Numbered from the stretch's first letter, positions 17,270 through 25,396 are shown. The stretch is 64,000 nucleotides of DNA from JAGNRR01 sp965230665 (GCA_965230665.1 CBDDLM010000004.1:372001-436000), one strand, 5' to 3'. A program made the numbers and translations. Notes: a model not told the origin generated them from the letters alone.

Positions 17270-17941
17270 ATGATTATGAAGTATTTCGATAAAGATTTCC
17301 TATCCTTTTTCAAGGAATTAGCAGAAAACAACCAAAAAGAATGGTTTCATGCAAATAAAAAAAGATACGAACAAAGTGTAAAAAAGCCGTTTAACAATTT
17401 TGTTCAATTCCTTATTTCTGAGATCCAAAAGAAAGACAAAGAAGTACAGGTAGAACCTAAGGATTGTATTCTTCGTATTAATAGAGACATTCGCTTTTCT
17501 GCCGACAAAACACCTTATAATACTCACGTAACGGCAATAATTTCTAAGGTAGGCAAAAAAGACAAAAGTATTCCAGGGGTTTTTATTAGATTGGCACCCG
17601 ATAAGGTTACATTAATCGGTGGTTGTTATATGCCGGATAAAGAACAACTTCAAGGGATTCGGACAGCCATTGTCAAACAAGATAAAACGTTCCGGAAAAT
17701 TATTCAAGATAAAACGTTCCAGAAAGTTTTTGGTTCAATACAAGGTGATCAAATGAAACGGATACCAAAAGAATGGCAAAATGCAGCTGAGAAAGAACCT
17801 TATATTCTTAACAAGCAATTCTACTATATGACTGAAGAAAAGTCGAACCTTATCACTTCTGATAAATTGGCAAAAACAATTATGCAACATTATGAGACCA
17901 TGCGACCTTTAAATCTATTCTTACAAAAGGCTATATCATAA
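17270..17941 (+). CDS. DUF2461 (TIGR02453) family protein
   Basis: A 223-residue cytoplasmic protein of the DUF2461 family. The usual blocks are present: FFKELAENNQKEWFHANK at the N-terminus, RINRDIRFSADKTPYNTH in the middle, and the basic C-terminal helix. The function is unknown for the whole family. An alternative ATG two codons later (17276) is equally likely. A 27-base near-perfect tandem repeat lies inside the gene (17678-17731). It runs in the same direction as the PAP2 gene but is separated by 60 bases, so it may have its own promoter. Confidence 0.8.
   Translation: MIMKYFDKDFLSFFKELAENNQKEWFHANKKRYEQSVKKPFNNFVQFLISEIQKKDKEVQVEPKDCILRINRDIRFSADKTPYNTHVTAIISKVGKKDKSIPGVFIRLAPDKVTLIGGCYMPDKEQLQGIRTAIVKQDKTFRKIIQDKTFQKVFGSIQGDQMKRIPKEWQNAAEKEPYILNKQFYYMTEEKSNLITSDKLAKTIMQHYETMRPLNLFLQKAIS
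17678..17731 (+). repeat. 27-base in-frame tandem repeat within the DUF2461 gene
   Basis: Two 27-base units (17678-17704 and 17705-17731) share 24 of 27 positions, including the first 16 in a row. They encode QDKTFRKII and QDKTFQKVF. The family normally has a pseudo-repetitive helix here, so this may be a recent duplication or ancient similarity refreshed by conversion. Confidence 0.6.
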
Positions 17942-17992
17942 CATAAATAAAATTATCATTCCGACGACGTACTCAAAAAAAAGTTTAGTATC

Positions 17993-18023
17993 TTGTCTCT
18001 TTAAACTAAACTCATTCGTTATT
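17993..18023 (+). promoter_or_regulatory. Candidate ECF42-dependent promoter (copy 1)
   Basis: TTGTC at 17993-17997 and TCGTTATT at 18016-18023 are separated by exactly 18 bases and lie 29 bases before the first YCII gene. The same two boxes with the same spacing occur on the other strand in front of the second YCII gene (20367-20397). The ECF42 sigma factor gene lies between them. The TGTC/CG character resembles published ECF42 targets, as I recall them. Confidence 0.6.
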
Positions 18024-18052
18024 CAGGTAATCAAATAATAAAAATTAAAACA

Positions 18053-18406
18053 ATGAAAGAATTTATGATGCTCTTCCGAAGAGAAAGTAGTGCTACAGAA
18101 GAACTAGCCAAACAATCACCTGAGCAATTTCAAGCCGTTATGGCAAAATGGGATGAATGGTTGGGTGGCTTAGCTGCTCAAGATAAACTGGGTGGCACAA
18201 ACGCTTTAGGCCTAGAAGGCAAAACAGTAAAAGCCGATGGGTCAATAACTGACGGACCTTATGTATCGCTTAAAGAGCTCGTAGGCGGCTACACCATTGT
18301 AAAAGCCGAAAATTTAGATGAGGCTGTGAAACTGACAGCAGGCTGCCCCATGTTTGACATTGGGGGCACTGTCGAAGTACGTGATGTTATGATTTACGAA
18401 AGATAA
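18053..18406 (+). CDS. YCII-family (DGPF) protein
   Basis: A 117-residue YCII-related protein: MKEFMMLFRR at the N-terminus, then the DGPY signature (ITDGPYVSLKE) and the strand GGYTIVKAENLDEA. YCII proteins have a ferredoxin-like fold with a histidine/aspartate pocket and unknown substrates. They are regularly encoded beside ECF42 sigma factors, as here. A candidate ECF42 promoter precedes it and a rho-independent terminator follows (18423-18460). It is therefore probably its own transcription unit, controlled by the downstream sigma factor. Confidence 0.85.
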   Translation: MKEFMMLFRRESSATEELAKQSPEQFQAVMAKWDEWLGGLAAQDKLGGTNALGLEGKTVKADGSITDGPYVSLKELVGGYTIVKAENLDEAVKLTAGCPMFDIGGTVEVRDVMIYER

Positions 18407-18422
18407 ATTGAGCGTTACTAAA

Positions 18423-18460
18423 AATGGGTGGTGATTACGCGCATCACCCATTCTTTTTTT
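18423..18460 (+). terminator. Rho-independent terminator after YCII gene
   Basis: AATGGGTG (18423-18430) pairs with CACCCATT (18445-18452), followed by C and seven Ts. An alternative register GGTGAT/ATCACC extends the pairing inside the loop. It lies 17 bases after the YCII stop. Confidence 0.8.
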
Positions 18461-18474
18461 ACTAAAATTACTTT

Positions 18475-18783
18475 ATGGCATCAAGTCAAAAAATATTCGA
18501 ACAACTTATTGAACAAACGGATGGAGCTGAGCTGAGTCAAATGTTTGGGAAACCATGTGGCAAACTAAACAAGAAAGCTTTTATTGCTTTTTTTGAAGAT
18601 GAAATTGTTTTCAAAATAGGAAAAGACAATATCGAGGCATGGTCCTTAACATTAGTTAATTCTAAAAACTTTGACCCTTCTGGTAAGGGAAGACCTATGA
18701 AAGACTGGCTTCAGGTATCAACAAAACACAAAAAACATTTTGATCTCTTGCTAAGTCAATGTCTAGAATTCTGTTTTCCTTAA
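18475..18783 (+). CDS. TfoX/Sxy N-terminal-domain-like protein
   Basis: A 102-residue protein matching the TfoX N-terminal fold: MFGKPCGKLNKKAFIAFFED, a VFKIG strand and the FDPSGKGRPMKDW block seen in the family. Stand-alone versions are common, and their role is unproven. The full-length E. coli TfoX/Sxy controls competence genes. Its TAA is in the same frame as the sigma factor gene, only three codons before that gene's TTG start, so the two are probably translationally coupled. Confidence 0.75.
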   Translation: MASSQKIFEQLIEQTDGAELSQMFGKPCGKLNKKAFIAFFEDEIVFKIGKDNIEAWSLTLVNSKNFDPSGKGRPMKDWLQVSTKHKKHFDLLLSQCLEFCFP

Positions 18784-18792
18784 ATCCTTAAC

Positions 18793-20010
18793 TTGCCGAG
18801 CAAATTAATTCCGAACCTATTCAAGGACGAGTACAAAAAGCTCGTAGCCATTCTTACCAAGAAGTTTGGTTTGCAACATATCGAAATTGCAGAAGACATT
18901 GTAAGCGATACATTTCTTCTGGCCTCTGAAACCTGGGGTATGAAAGGAATACCCGAAAACCCTTCAGCCTGGCTTTATACTGTTGCTAAAAATAGAACGA
19001 TCGATGTTTTACGACGCACCAAGAACTTCAATGAAAATATAAGTCCCGCTCTCAATCATGCAATTGATATACACGAAGAAATCTCTTTAGATCTGTCACA
19101 AAGCAATATCAAAGACAGTCAACTAAAAATGTTATTTGCTATTTGTAGCACAGATATTCCAGAAGAGGCACAAATTGGACTTGCCTTGCGTATACTTTGT
19201 GGGTTTGGAATCGATGAAATTGCCGCCGCTTTTCTATCCGAAAAAGAAACAATCAATAAACGTCTCTATCGCGCAAAACAAAAACTAAAAAAACAAGAAG
19301 CTAGCTTTTCACTTCCCTCTAAAAATAAGGTAAGGGAAAAACTATTTTCTGTATTAAGGATTATTTATTTGCTTTTTAACGAAGGCTACTATTCTAGTGT
19401 AGCCAATAAAAGAATCAGAAAAGATTTTTGCCTTGAAGCCATGCGACTCAACTTATTACTACTGGATAATAAAGATACAAGTACTTCTGCTTCTAATAGT
19501 CTTATGGCATTAATGTGCTTTCACGCATCTCGGTTCGAAGCTCGTAGTGCGGACCATTTCATTCCTTATGAAGAACAGGACAAAAGCAAGTGGAATCTAG
19601 AACTCATAACTAAAGGGCATCAGTATTTATTTATTGCGCAACAAAGTGGTGAAATCAATAAATATGTTTTAGAGGCTATCATAGCGCAGTTTCATGCTCA
19701 ACAAACTGAAAGTACCTACAAATGGGAAAGTATCTTGAACTGTTATAATCGTTTATTACAAATCGAATACTCCCCTATGGCTGCTCTTAACAGAGCTTAC
19801 GCTATGAGCAGAGCACGATCCAAAAAAGAAGGACTCGAGGAAGCGCTTAAACTAAAACTAGAAAAAAATCATATGTACTTTACCCTCTTAGCGGAGTTAA
19901 GTGAAGACAGAAAAGAAAAAATCGCTTTCCTAGAAAAAGCGATTTTATTGTGCGCTAACGCTTCTGATGAAGACTTTCTTAAAAAGAAATTAAAGCGTAT
20001 TCCCTATTGA
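18793..20010 (+). CDS. ECF42-type RNA polymerase sigma factor (with DUF6596-like C-terminal extension)
   Basis: A 405-residue sigma factor, roughly twice the length of a normal ECF sigma. Region 2 includes EIAEDIVSDTFLLASETW and NPSAWLYTVAKNRTIDVLRR. Region 4 contains GFGIDEIAAAFLSEKETINKRLYRAKQKL. The long helical C-terminal part, rich in alanine/leucine repeats (NRAYAMSRARSKKEGLEEAL), is the TPR-like extension of group ECF42. Such factors work without an anti-sigma and are associated with YCII genes, two of which flank it. The only plausible start is TTG at 18793. Its 3' end overlaps the convergent YCII gene by 7 bases. Confidence 0.9.
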   Translation: MPSKLIPNLFKDEYKKLVAILTKKFGLQHIEIAEDIVSDTFLLASETWGMKGIPENPSAWLYTVAKNRTIDVLRRTKNFNENISPALNHAIDIHEEISLDLSQSNIKDSQLKMLFAICSTDIPEEAQIGLALRILCGFGIDEIAAAFLSEKETINKRLYRAKQKLKKQEASFSLPSKNKVREKLFSVLRIIYLLFNEGYYSSVANKRIRKDFCLEAMRLNLLLLDNKDTSTSASNSLMALMCFHASRFEARSADHFIPYEEQDKSKWNLELITKGHQYLFIAQQSGEINKYVLEAIIAQFHAQQTESTYKWESILNCYNRLLQIEYSPMAALNRAYAMSRARSKKEGLEEALKLKLEKNHMYFTLLAELSEDRKEKIAFLEKAILLCANASDEDFLKKKLKRIPY

Positions 20011-20336
20011 TCACCGCCAGGCATTGGTGCAAAAGGATGAATAGCCAAGCTACATTCACCGTGCCACTCCAAATGCGGATGATTGTCGCAAAGTGCTTCA
20101 GCAGCTGCGTCATCTTCAGCTTGCAATATTGAAAACCCTGACGCTTCCGAAACTTTATCAGAACCAATTGGTTTACCAGGCATCAAAGGTGCCCCCATCT
20201 CTACTAAATGATCACCACACCTTTCGGCCCAAGCCATCCATTTTCCCATAGAAGCTTGCATCTCTTCCTTAGGCATCTCCATAGTGAATTTATCTGCTGC
20301 CTCCGTAGAGTAATAAAGAACTAAGAATTTTTTCAT
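20004..20336 (-). CDS. YCII-family protein (second copy)
   Basis: A YCII-related protein of about 110 residues: MKKFLVLYYST, GKWMAWAERCGDHLVEMGAP and a C-terminal strand LAIHPFAPMPG. An in-frame ATG at 20345 is also possible; I chose 20336 because family members start with MKKF. It has diverged from the first YCII gene and lacks its DGPY. It is convergent with the ECF42 gene. An identical-type promoter (TTGTC-N18-TCGTTATT) lies upstream on this strand, so both YCII genes are probably members of the same sigma regulon. Confidence 0.82.
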   Translation of the reverse strand: MKKFLVLYYSTEAADKFTMEMPKEEMQASMGKWMAWAERCGDHLVEMGAPLMPGKPIGSDKVSEASGFSILQAEDDAAAEALCDNHPHLEWHGECSLAIHPFAPMPGGDQ

Positions 20337-20366
20337 TTTTTTCATTTTTAATTGTTTTAATACTGT

Positions 20367-20397
20367 AATAACGATAGTGGATCGTAGAATAGGACAA
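20367..20397 (-). promoter_or_regulatory. Candidate ECF42-dependent promoter (copy 2)
   Basis: Read on the minus strand, TTGTC (20397-20393) and TCGTTATT (20374-20367) are 18 bases apart, exactly as in the promoter-like sequence before the other YCII gene (17993-18023). It lies 21-30 bases before the start of this YCII gene. Confidence 0.6.
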
Positions 20398-20456
20398 AGT
20401 AAACGAACTTTTTTACTTAGCTCGTAGAATCGACCAACCCAACTTTGTTAATATTA

Positions 20457-20837
20457 TTATTCTTTGGAGTGAATACCTGTTTTATTTCCCTCGGTATCAA
20501 TAATAAAGGCTATATGCCCATTTTCTCCTATAGACATTTTGGGCATAACAAGCTGGCCACCAGCAGCCTCTACTTTTGCCAGAACATGATCCATGGCAGG
20601 ATTGGCGTTAAGATAAACTACAGCTCCATCTGTACTTGGTTTATGATCTTTACTTTGAACTAAACTACCTGTTGCCTTTCCGGAGCCCTCTTCCCAGGGA
20701 AAAAAAGCCATCAAAGCATCACCCATAGTAATTTCTTCCATTTCAATACCGAAGATTGTTTCATAGAATTTTTTTGCCCGTTTAATATCTATCGCGGGAA
20801 TTTCAAACCAGTTTAAAGAATTTGTTGTTTTATCCAT
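20457..20837 (-). CDS. VOC-family (glyoxalase/bleomycin-resistance-like) protein
   Basis: A 126-residue protein with two vicinal-oxygen-chelate beta-alpha-beta-beta-beta units: LNWFEIPAIDIKRAKKFYE opens the first and VVYLNANPAMDHVLAKVEAA the second. It ends with the family's metal-region pattern FIIDTEGNKTGIHS. Members include glyoxalases, dioxygenases and antibiotic-binding proteins, and the substrate is not predictable. It is transcribed divergently from an HxlR regulator that is likely to control it. The intergenic region carries a perfect 14-base palindrome. Confidence 0.85.
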   Translation of the reverse strand: MDKTTNSLNWFEIPAIDIKRAKKFYETIFGIEMEEITMGDALMAFFPWEEGSGKATGSLVQSKDHKPSTDGAVVYLNANPAMDHVLAKVEAAGGQLVMPKMSIGENGHIAFIIDTEGNKTGIHSKE

Positions 20838-20894
20838 AATAAATTAACTTTTAAATTGCAAGTAAATATAAGCATTCACAATCAATTACAGGTA

Positions 20895-20938
20895 TTGATA
20901 CTTATCAAAGAATTAGTAAGCCTTGTTTACTAGCTTTG
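20895..20938 (+). promoter_or_regulatory. HxlR/VOC divergent control region: palindromes and -7 element
   Basis: A perfect palindrome, TTGATA-CT-TATCAA, lies at 20895-20908. A second inverted repeat, TAGTAA (20914-20919) with TTACTA (20927-20932), overlaps the -7 element TAGCTTTG (20931-20938), which is 9 bases before the HxlR ATG. Both are good candidates for the HxlR dimer. The VOC gene reads away in the opposite direction, with a weaker TATATTTA at 20870-20863. Confidence 0.5.
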
Positions 20939-20947
20939 TAATTACCT

Positions 20948-21304
20948 ATGAAGGAAAGAAGATCTAACTGTCCGTTAAGTACTTGGCTTGAATTATTTGG
21001 TGATAAATGGACCTTACTTATCCTTAGGGATATTGCTTTTTTTGGAAAAAAGAACTTTAAGGACTTTGTATCATCAGAGGAAAAAATAGCGAGCAATATA
21101 CTGGCCGATCGATTAAAACATCTTCTAAGAGAAGGACTCATAACCAAGACAAAAAATCAACAAAACAAATTGCTTATCGATTATCATGTTACGCAAAAAG
21201 GTATGGAACTACTTCCTATTGCTGAAGCTATTGCAACATGGAGTAATAAATATATTAAGGGGACTTATAAAATGTCTGATTTGAAAGAAAAACGCGAAAA
21301 GTAA
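20948..21304 (+). CDS. HxlR-family winged-helix regulator
   Basis: A 118-residue HxlR protein. The hallmark N-terminus is present (C8-PLSTWLELFGDKWTLLILRDI), followed by the winged helix (LADRLKHLLREGLITKTK) and a C-terminal dimerisation helix. Cysteine 8 corresponds to the redox- or electrophile-sensing cysteine of several members. It is divergent from the VOC gene, with palindromes between them, which suggests it represses both. A hairpin terminator just after the stop separates it from convergent sucC. Confidence 0.88.
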   Translation: MKERRSNCPLSTWLELFGDKWTLLILRDIAFFGKKNFKDFVSSEEKIASNILADRLKHLLREGLITKTKNQQNKLLIDYHVTQKGMELLPIAEAIATWSNKYIKGTYKMSDLKEKREK

Positions 21305-21305
21305 A

Positions 21306-21328
21306 AAGCTCCTCGCTTTGAGGAGCTT
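21306..21328. terminator. Bidirectional terminator between HxlR gene and sucC
   Basis: AAGCTCCTC (21306-21314) pairs perfectly with GAGGAGCTT (21320-21328) around the loop GCTTT. A run of As before the stem supplies a U-tract for the minus strand. A TTTTT run lies slightly downstream on the plus strand. Confidence 0.8.
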
Positions 21329-21359
21329 CTAATGTTTTTCTATCTTACTTTTTGTTTAA

Positions 21360-22574
21360 CTAAGCGACTGCCTTATTCACTAGGTCAGCTGCCTCAGAAA
21401 GCAATACAGCACTTTGTACCTTAAGGCCGCTCTCATCGATCAGTTTTTTAGCTTCTTCGGCGTTCGTACCTTGTAAACGTACAATAACAGGTACATTAAT
21501 CTCTCCTATCGATTGATAGGCATCAATCACACCTTGTGCTACTCTATCACAACGCACAATCCCTCCAAAAATATTAATCAAAATTGCCTTTACATTAGGG
21601 TCCTTTAAGATAATACGGAAACCAGCTTCTACGGTCTGTGCATTCGCACTCCCTCCAACATCTAAGAAATTGGCCGGTTCACCGCCATTTAATTTGATCA
21701 TGTCCATAGTTGCCATGGCCAGACCTGCACCATTTACCATACAACCTACATTACCATCTAATTTCACGTAGTTTAAATTATGTTCATCAGCTTCAACTTC
21801 TGTTGGATCTTCTTCACTTTTATCTCTTAATTCTACCAAATCTTTATGACGAATCAGTCCATTACCTTCCAAGCTCATTTTACAATCTACAGCAATAATT
21901 TTGTCATCTGCAGATTTAAACAATGGGTTGATCTCTAACATCTCACAATCCAAACCAACGTATGCATTATAGAGCTTAGTAACGAATTTTACACAGTTCT
22001 TCATAGCCTCGCCGCTCAATCCAAGGTTAAAAGCTACATTTCGCGCCTGGAATCCCATAAGAGGCATACCGGGTTTAATCCATTCCTTATAGATTTTCTC
22101 TGGTGTGCTATGTGCGACGTCCTCTATATCAACTCCACCTTCTGTAGAGTACATGATAACATTTTGCTTTTTTGCTCTATCTAATAAAATAGATAGATAG
22201 AACTCTTTACGCTCACTAGGACCATCATAATACATATCTTCTCCTAAGAAAATTTTGTTTACTACTTTACCAGTCTCACCAGTTTGAATAGTCACTAAAG
22301 TATTACCAAGCATATTGGTTGCAATCTTCTTTGCATCCTCTTCTCCTTTCGAAACGGTTACACCATTTTGTTCTGGAGCTTCTTTAAAAGTTCCTTTACC
22401 CCGTCCACCAGCATGAATTTGAGATTTAATAACAACGAACTTCGTGCCAGTGCGTTCACTAATGTCCTTATATGCAGCAACAGCTTCATCAATAGTTGTG
22501 CATGCAATTCCATTTTGAACAGGCACATCATATCTCTTCAATAACTCTTTTGCTTGGTATTCGTGTAAATTCAT
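21360..22574 (-). CDS. sucC: Succinyl-CoA synthetase (ADP-forming) beta subunit
   Basis: A 404-residue ATP-grasp protein that makes succinyl-CoA/succinate and ATP in the TCA cycle together with SucD. It starts with the family-typical MNLHEYQAKELL, has the nucleotide loop IHAGGRGKGTF, the EMLEINPL metal site and the C-terminal CoA-ligase-like NIFGGIVRCD. Length is normal or slightly long. sucD is not adjacent, as in many Bacteroidota where the subunits are unlinked. TACATTTG at 22608-22601 is a perfect -7 element 26 bases before the ATG. Confidence 0.96.
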   Translation of the reverse strand: MNLHEYQAKELLKRYDVPVQNGIACTTIDEAVAAYKDISERTGTKFVVIKSQIHAGGRGKGTFKEAPEQNGVTVSKGEEDAKKIATNMLGNTLVTIQTGETGKVVNKIFLGEDMYYDGPSERKEFYLSILLDRAKKQNVIMYSTEGGVDIEDVAHSTPEKIYKEWIKPGMPLMGFQARNVAFNLGLSGEAMKNCVKFVTKLYNAYVGLDCEMLEINPLFKSADDKIIAVDCKMSLEGNGLIRHKDLVELRDKSEEDPTEVEADEHNLNYVKLDGNVGCMVNGAGLAMATMDMIKLNGGEPANFLDVGGSANAQTVEAGFRIILKDPNVKAILINIFGGIVRCDRVAQGVIDAYQSIGEINVPVIVRLQGTNAEEAKKLIDESGLKVQSAVLLSEAADLVNKAVA

Positions 22575-22600
22575 ATTCTATTCGTTATTTTTTTGCTTCG

Positions 22601-22608
22601 CAAATGTA
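22601..22608 (-). promoter_or_regulatory. -7 promoter element of sucC
   Basis: TACATTTG on the minus strand matches TAnnTTTG and lies 26 bases before the sucC start. No exact -33 TTTG is seen at 19-20 bases. Confidence 0.5.
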
Positions 22609-22693
22609 ATGTTGGTTTATAAGTTTATGAAGTTTAAAGCGGCTAATTGTTCACAGCTGCCGATAAATTAACGCCTTGAATATCCCTTCCTTA

Positions 22694-23860
22694 TTATTTC
22701 ACGTGCTTTCTTCTTTTAAGCTCTTTTTTTATAAGGTCTAACTCGCGTGTTGTTTGGCCCGCTACGCTTGTATTTTCTTTAGCTCGCCTTAGCAAGTAAG
22801 GCACTACATCATGTACAGGGCCATAGGGCATGTATTTGCATACATTATAACCTTCCTTGGCTAGATTAAAAGAAATATTATCACTCATCCCATAAAGTTG
22901 GGAGAAGGTAATGCGCTCATCCGCTTTTTTAATACCCCTCTTATGCATTAATTCAGTTGCCAGTAAAGAACTCTTTTCATTATGCGTACCAATAAACGTG
23001 GCTACAAATTCAACATTGGCTAAACAGGCCTCTAGTGCTAAATCATAATCTCGATCTGTACTTGTTTTGTCAGGTTGAATTGGGCTTGTATATCCCATTT
23101 CCTCTGCGCGTTCTCGTTCCTTTTCCATATAAGCACCTCGAACAATTTTTGCACCTAGCATATAATTACCTGACTTTGCTGCCTCTATATTTCTTTCCAA
23201 AAACTCTAACCGATCATGGCGATACAACTGAAAAGTATTATAAACGACCGCACGTGACTTATTAAATTTTTTCATCATTTCTGTGGCCAATTCATCTACT
23301 GGATCTTGTATCCAACTTTCTTCTGCATCAATCAGAATTACTGTGTTGTTTTCCAAACCCGCTGTACAAATATCATCTAAACGCTTTACCGCTCTTTCCT
23401 TCTCTGTACACTCTTCTTCCGATAAATCAATACCTTGATGCATTTTTTCTAATAACCCATTTCTAAAAAAGGCCGTTAGTTTTATGCTTATGAAAGATAT
23501 GTAGTCTTTTTGTTGAGCAAATTTTATCGTATTGATAAATGCCTCCCTTGCCTCATCAAACTCAACTTCTGTTGTCTTCCCCTCTACTCCGTAATCCATT
23601 AATGAGTGAACATTGAAATTACTTAAAAGATAAGCGGTCTCTGCAGCTTCTTTTAAATTCGTCCCTCCACAAAACTGCTCATATATAGTATTCTTTATAA
23701 TTTTTCGTACAAACGGCAACCATAAAAACTTTGGAGTTAGCCACGACCCTATCTTGGTGAGCGCAGGATTGGCCATAAGGCGAAACAAGAAACGCGCCTT
23801 TCTAAGTTGGTACTGCGTTCTATACTCAAAAGCATTCGCCGTATTCTCAAAATTTATCAT
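22694..23860 (-). CDS. Proline dehydrogenase, monofunctional
   Basis: A 388-residue FAD-dependent proline dehydrogenase (PutA PRODH-type barrel) that oxidises proline to pyrroline-5-carboxylate. Family blocks are ISIKLTAFFR, ILIDAEESWIQD, the RGAYMEKERERA strand that binds FAD, and the GTHNE and YMPYGP signatures near the C-terminus. There is no aldehyde dehydrogenase domain, so the second step is encoded elsewhere. The enzyme normally passes electrons to the quinone pool at the inner membrane. A TACATTTG -7 element lies 20 bases before the ATG. Confidence 0.94.
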   Translation of the reverse strand: MINFENTANAFEYRTQYQLRKARFLFRLMANPALTKIGSWLTPKFLWLPFVRKIIKNTIYEQFCGGTNLKEAAETAYLLSNFNVHSLMDYGVEGKTTEVEFDEAREAFINTIKFAQQKDYISFISIKLTAFFRNGLLEKMHQGIDLSEEECTEKERAVKRLDDICTAGLENNTVILIDAEESWIQDPVDELATEMMKKFNKSRAVVYNTFQLYRHDRLEFLERNIEAAKSGNYMLGAKIVRGAYMEKERERAEEMGYTSPIQPDKTSTDRDYDLALEACLANVEFVATFIGTHNEKSSLLATELMHKRGIKKADERITFSQLYGMSDNISFNLAKEGYNVCKYMPYGPVHDVVPYLLRRAKENTSVAGQTTRELDLIKKELKRRKHVK

Positions 23861-23879
23861 CTCACTGTCAAATTTCGGG

Positions 23880-23887
23880 CAAATGTA
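23880..23887 (-). promoter_or_regulatory. -7 promoter element of the proline dehydrogenase gene
   Basis: TACATTTG on the minus strand, a perfect TAnnTTTG match, 19 bases upstream of the start codon. No clear -33 partner. Confidence 0.45.
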
Positions 23888-23917
23888 AGTTCGTGGATAA
23901 ATAGAAGTAATTTTTTT

Positions 23918-23948
23918 TTTGCTATTTATCGGAGTACCTCTATATTTA
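23918..23948 (+). promoter_or_regulatory. Bacteroidota-type promoter of the T9SS cargo gene
   Basis: TTTG at 23918-23921 and TATATTTA at 23941-23948 are exactly 19 bases apart. They match the TTTG-N19-TAnnTTTG housekeeping promoter except at the last base. It lies 22 bases before the ATG. Confidence 0.6.
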
Positions 23949-23970
23949 CCTTACAAAATATTTAATACGA

Positions 23971-25380
23971 ATGAAAAAGATTTTACTAATTCTAGCAGTT
24001 TTTGCTGCGTTTCAGGTTAACGCCCAGAATCACTCTCTGAAAGTGGATCAAGAGGCACAACAATTTATTAATCCAAACAGTCCTCTAAAGACTCACCCAA
24101 AAAGTAAGACGAGAGGAACAAGAACTTATAGCTATATTACAGCCATTGATGCTGTTCATTATGGTGGTACAGGTATCCTTTTTGGAGGTACTCACTCAAG
24201 TGCTCTTCCAATGTGGGGAGATTCTACTGTTCAAGTAAGATATAACACTGGATATGGTTCTGTAAACTTTAACTCAGCTGCATCAGTTTTAGACCCTGTA
24301 GCTCCTATTTATCATAGTAGCCCTACGTATACTGGTGAAATGGCTATCGGTCCGAATGATGCTTACACTGTTGATTCTATCATTCTTTGGGGTTTTTATA
24401 TGACTCCTAATAGTGATGGGGCTGTAACTGGTGACAGATTAACAATATCTGTTGTAACTGGTGATGGTAGCTCAACAAGCCAAATTGTAACATACCAAAG
24501 AACTGCTGGTAGCGGAAACTCAGTACAGGTTGATTATTTAGACCCTATCGCAACTGCTGATAACAGCATTCGTGGTAGAGCTCCTGAAGCAGACAGTGTT
24601 GCTCGTATTGCAGGAACAACTGCTGCTGATCGTATTTCTTGGGATTACAATTTCACTAACGCTGATACAAGTGCTCCTTCTAATGCAACGAATCCTGCTT
24701 ACTTATGGAAAAGATTTGCATTTGCACCTCCAAGTCCAATTAACGTAGCCGCTGGTCAAAAAGTTGCTGTTAGCTTTACGTTCAAGTCTGGTGACACTTG
24801 GTTGGCTAATCAAGATTCTTTAAGTTTCTTCCCTGGTGCTGGTTCTAAAAACCATTTCCGTCCAAGATTCTATGAAGAAACTGTAAATGATAAAATGACT
24901 TATCGTAACAATAGCGAAAACGATGGTGGAGATGCTAACGGTAGCTTTAAAGGTGGAGATTTCAACAACTCTAGCTTAATGTTTACTACTAGTGAAAGTG
25001 GGTTCTATGATCCTACGGTACGTGTAGAAGAATTCAATCAACCAAGTTTCTCTTATGAGCACTTAGACGTTGATTGGGTTGTTACTTGTAATGCTTGTTT
25101 AAACACAACTTCTACGAACGATATTATGAACGAATTGAAAGGTATCAATGTTTATCCTAACCCTGCTACTGATCAAATGAATATCGCTCTTGAAGAGACT
25201 GCTTCTAACGATGTAACTGTTTCACTTTACACTATGACTGGTCAGAAATTAATTTCTGATGTTGTTGAAAAAGGAAGCTCTTCTATTACTCTTGACGTAG
25301 CTAGCTTATCTAAAGGTATGTACCTTGTAGAGTTTGAAAGCGATGGTCAAACATACACTCAGAAAGTATCTAAGAAGTAA
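23971..25380 (+). CDS. Secreted T9SS cargo protein with type A sorting domain, function unknown
   Basis: A 469-residue secreted protein. A clear signal peptide (MKKILLILAVFAAFQVNAQ) precedes a beta-rich body with no domain I recognise. From residue 391 a T9SS type A sorting domain begins with INVYPNPATDQMNI, passes LYTMTGQKL and ends KGMYLVEFESDG...QKVSKK. It is therefore expected to cross the outer membrane by the type IX system and be attached or released. A strong promoter precedes it and a 20-bp terminator stem follows, so it is a single-gene unit, probably well expressed. Confidence 0.88.
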   Translation: MKKILLILAVFAAFQVNAQNHSLKVDQEAQQFINPNSPLKTHPKSKTRGTRTYSYITAIDAVHYGGTGILFGGTHSSALPMWGDSTVQVRYNTGYGSVNFNSAASVLDPVAPIYHSSPTYTGEMAIGPNDAYTVDSIILWGFYMTPNSDGAVTGDRLTISVVTGDGSSTSQIVTYQRTAGSGNSVQVDYLDPIATADNSIRGRAPEADSVARIAGTTAADRISWDYNFTNADTSAPSNATNPAYLWKRFAFAPPSPINVAAGQKVAVSFTFKSGDTWLANQDSLSFFPGAGSKNHFRPRFYEETVNDKMTYRNNSENDGGDANGSFKGGDFNNSSLMFTTSESGFYDPTVRVEEFNQPSFSYEHLDVDWVVTCNACLNTTSTNDIMNELKGINVYPNPATDQMNIALEETASNDVTVSLYTMTGQKLISDVVEKGSSSITLDVASLSKGMYLVEFESDGQTYTQKVSKK

Positions 25381-25396
25381 TTCTTAACTACGAGAT

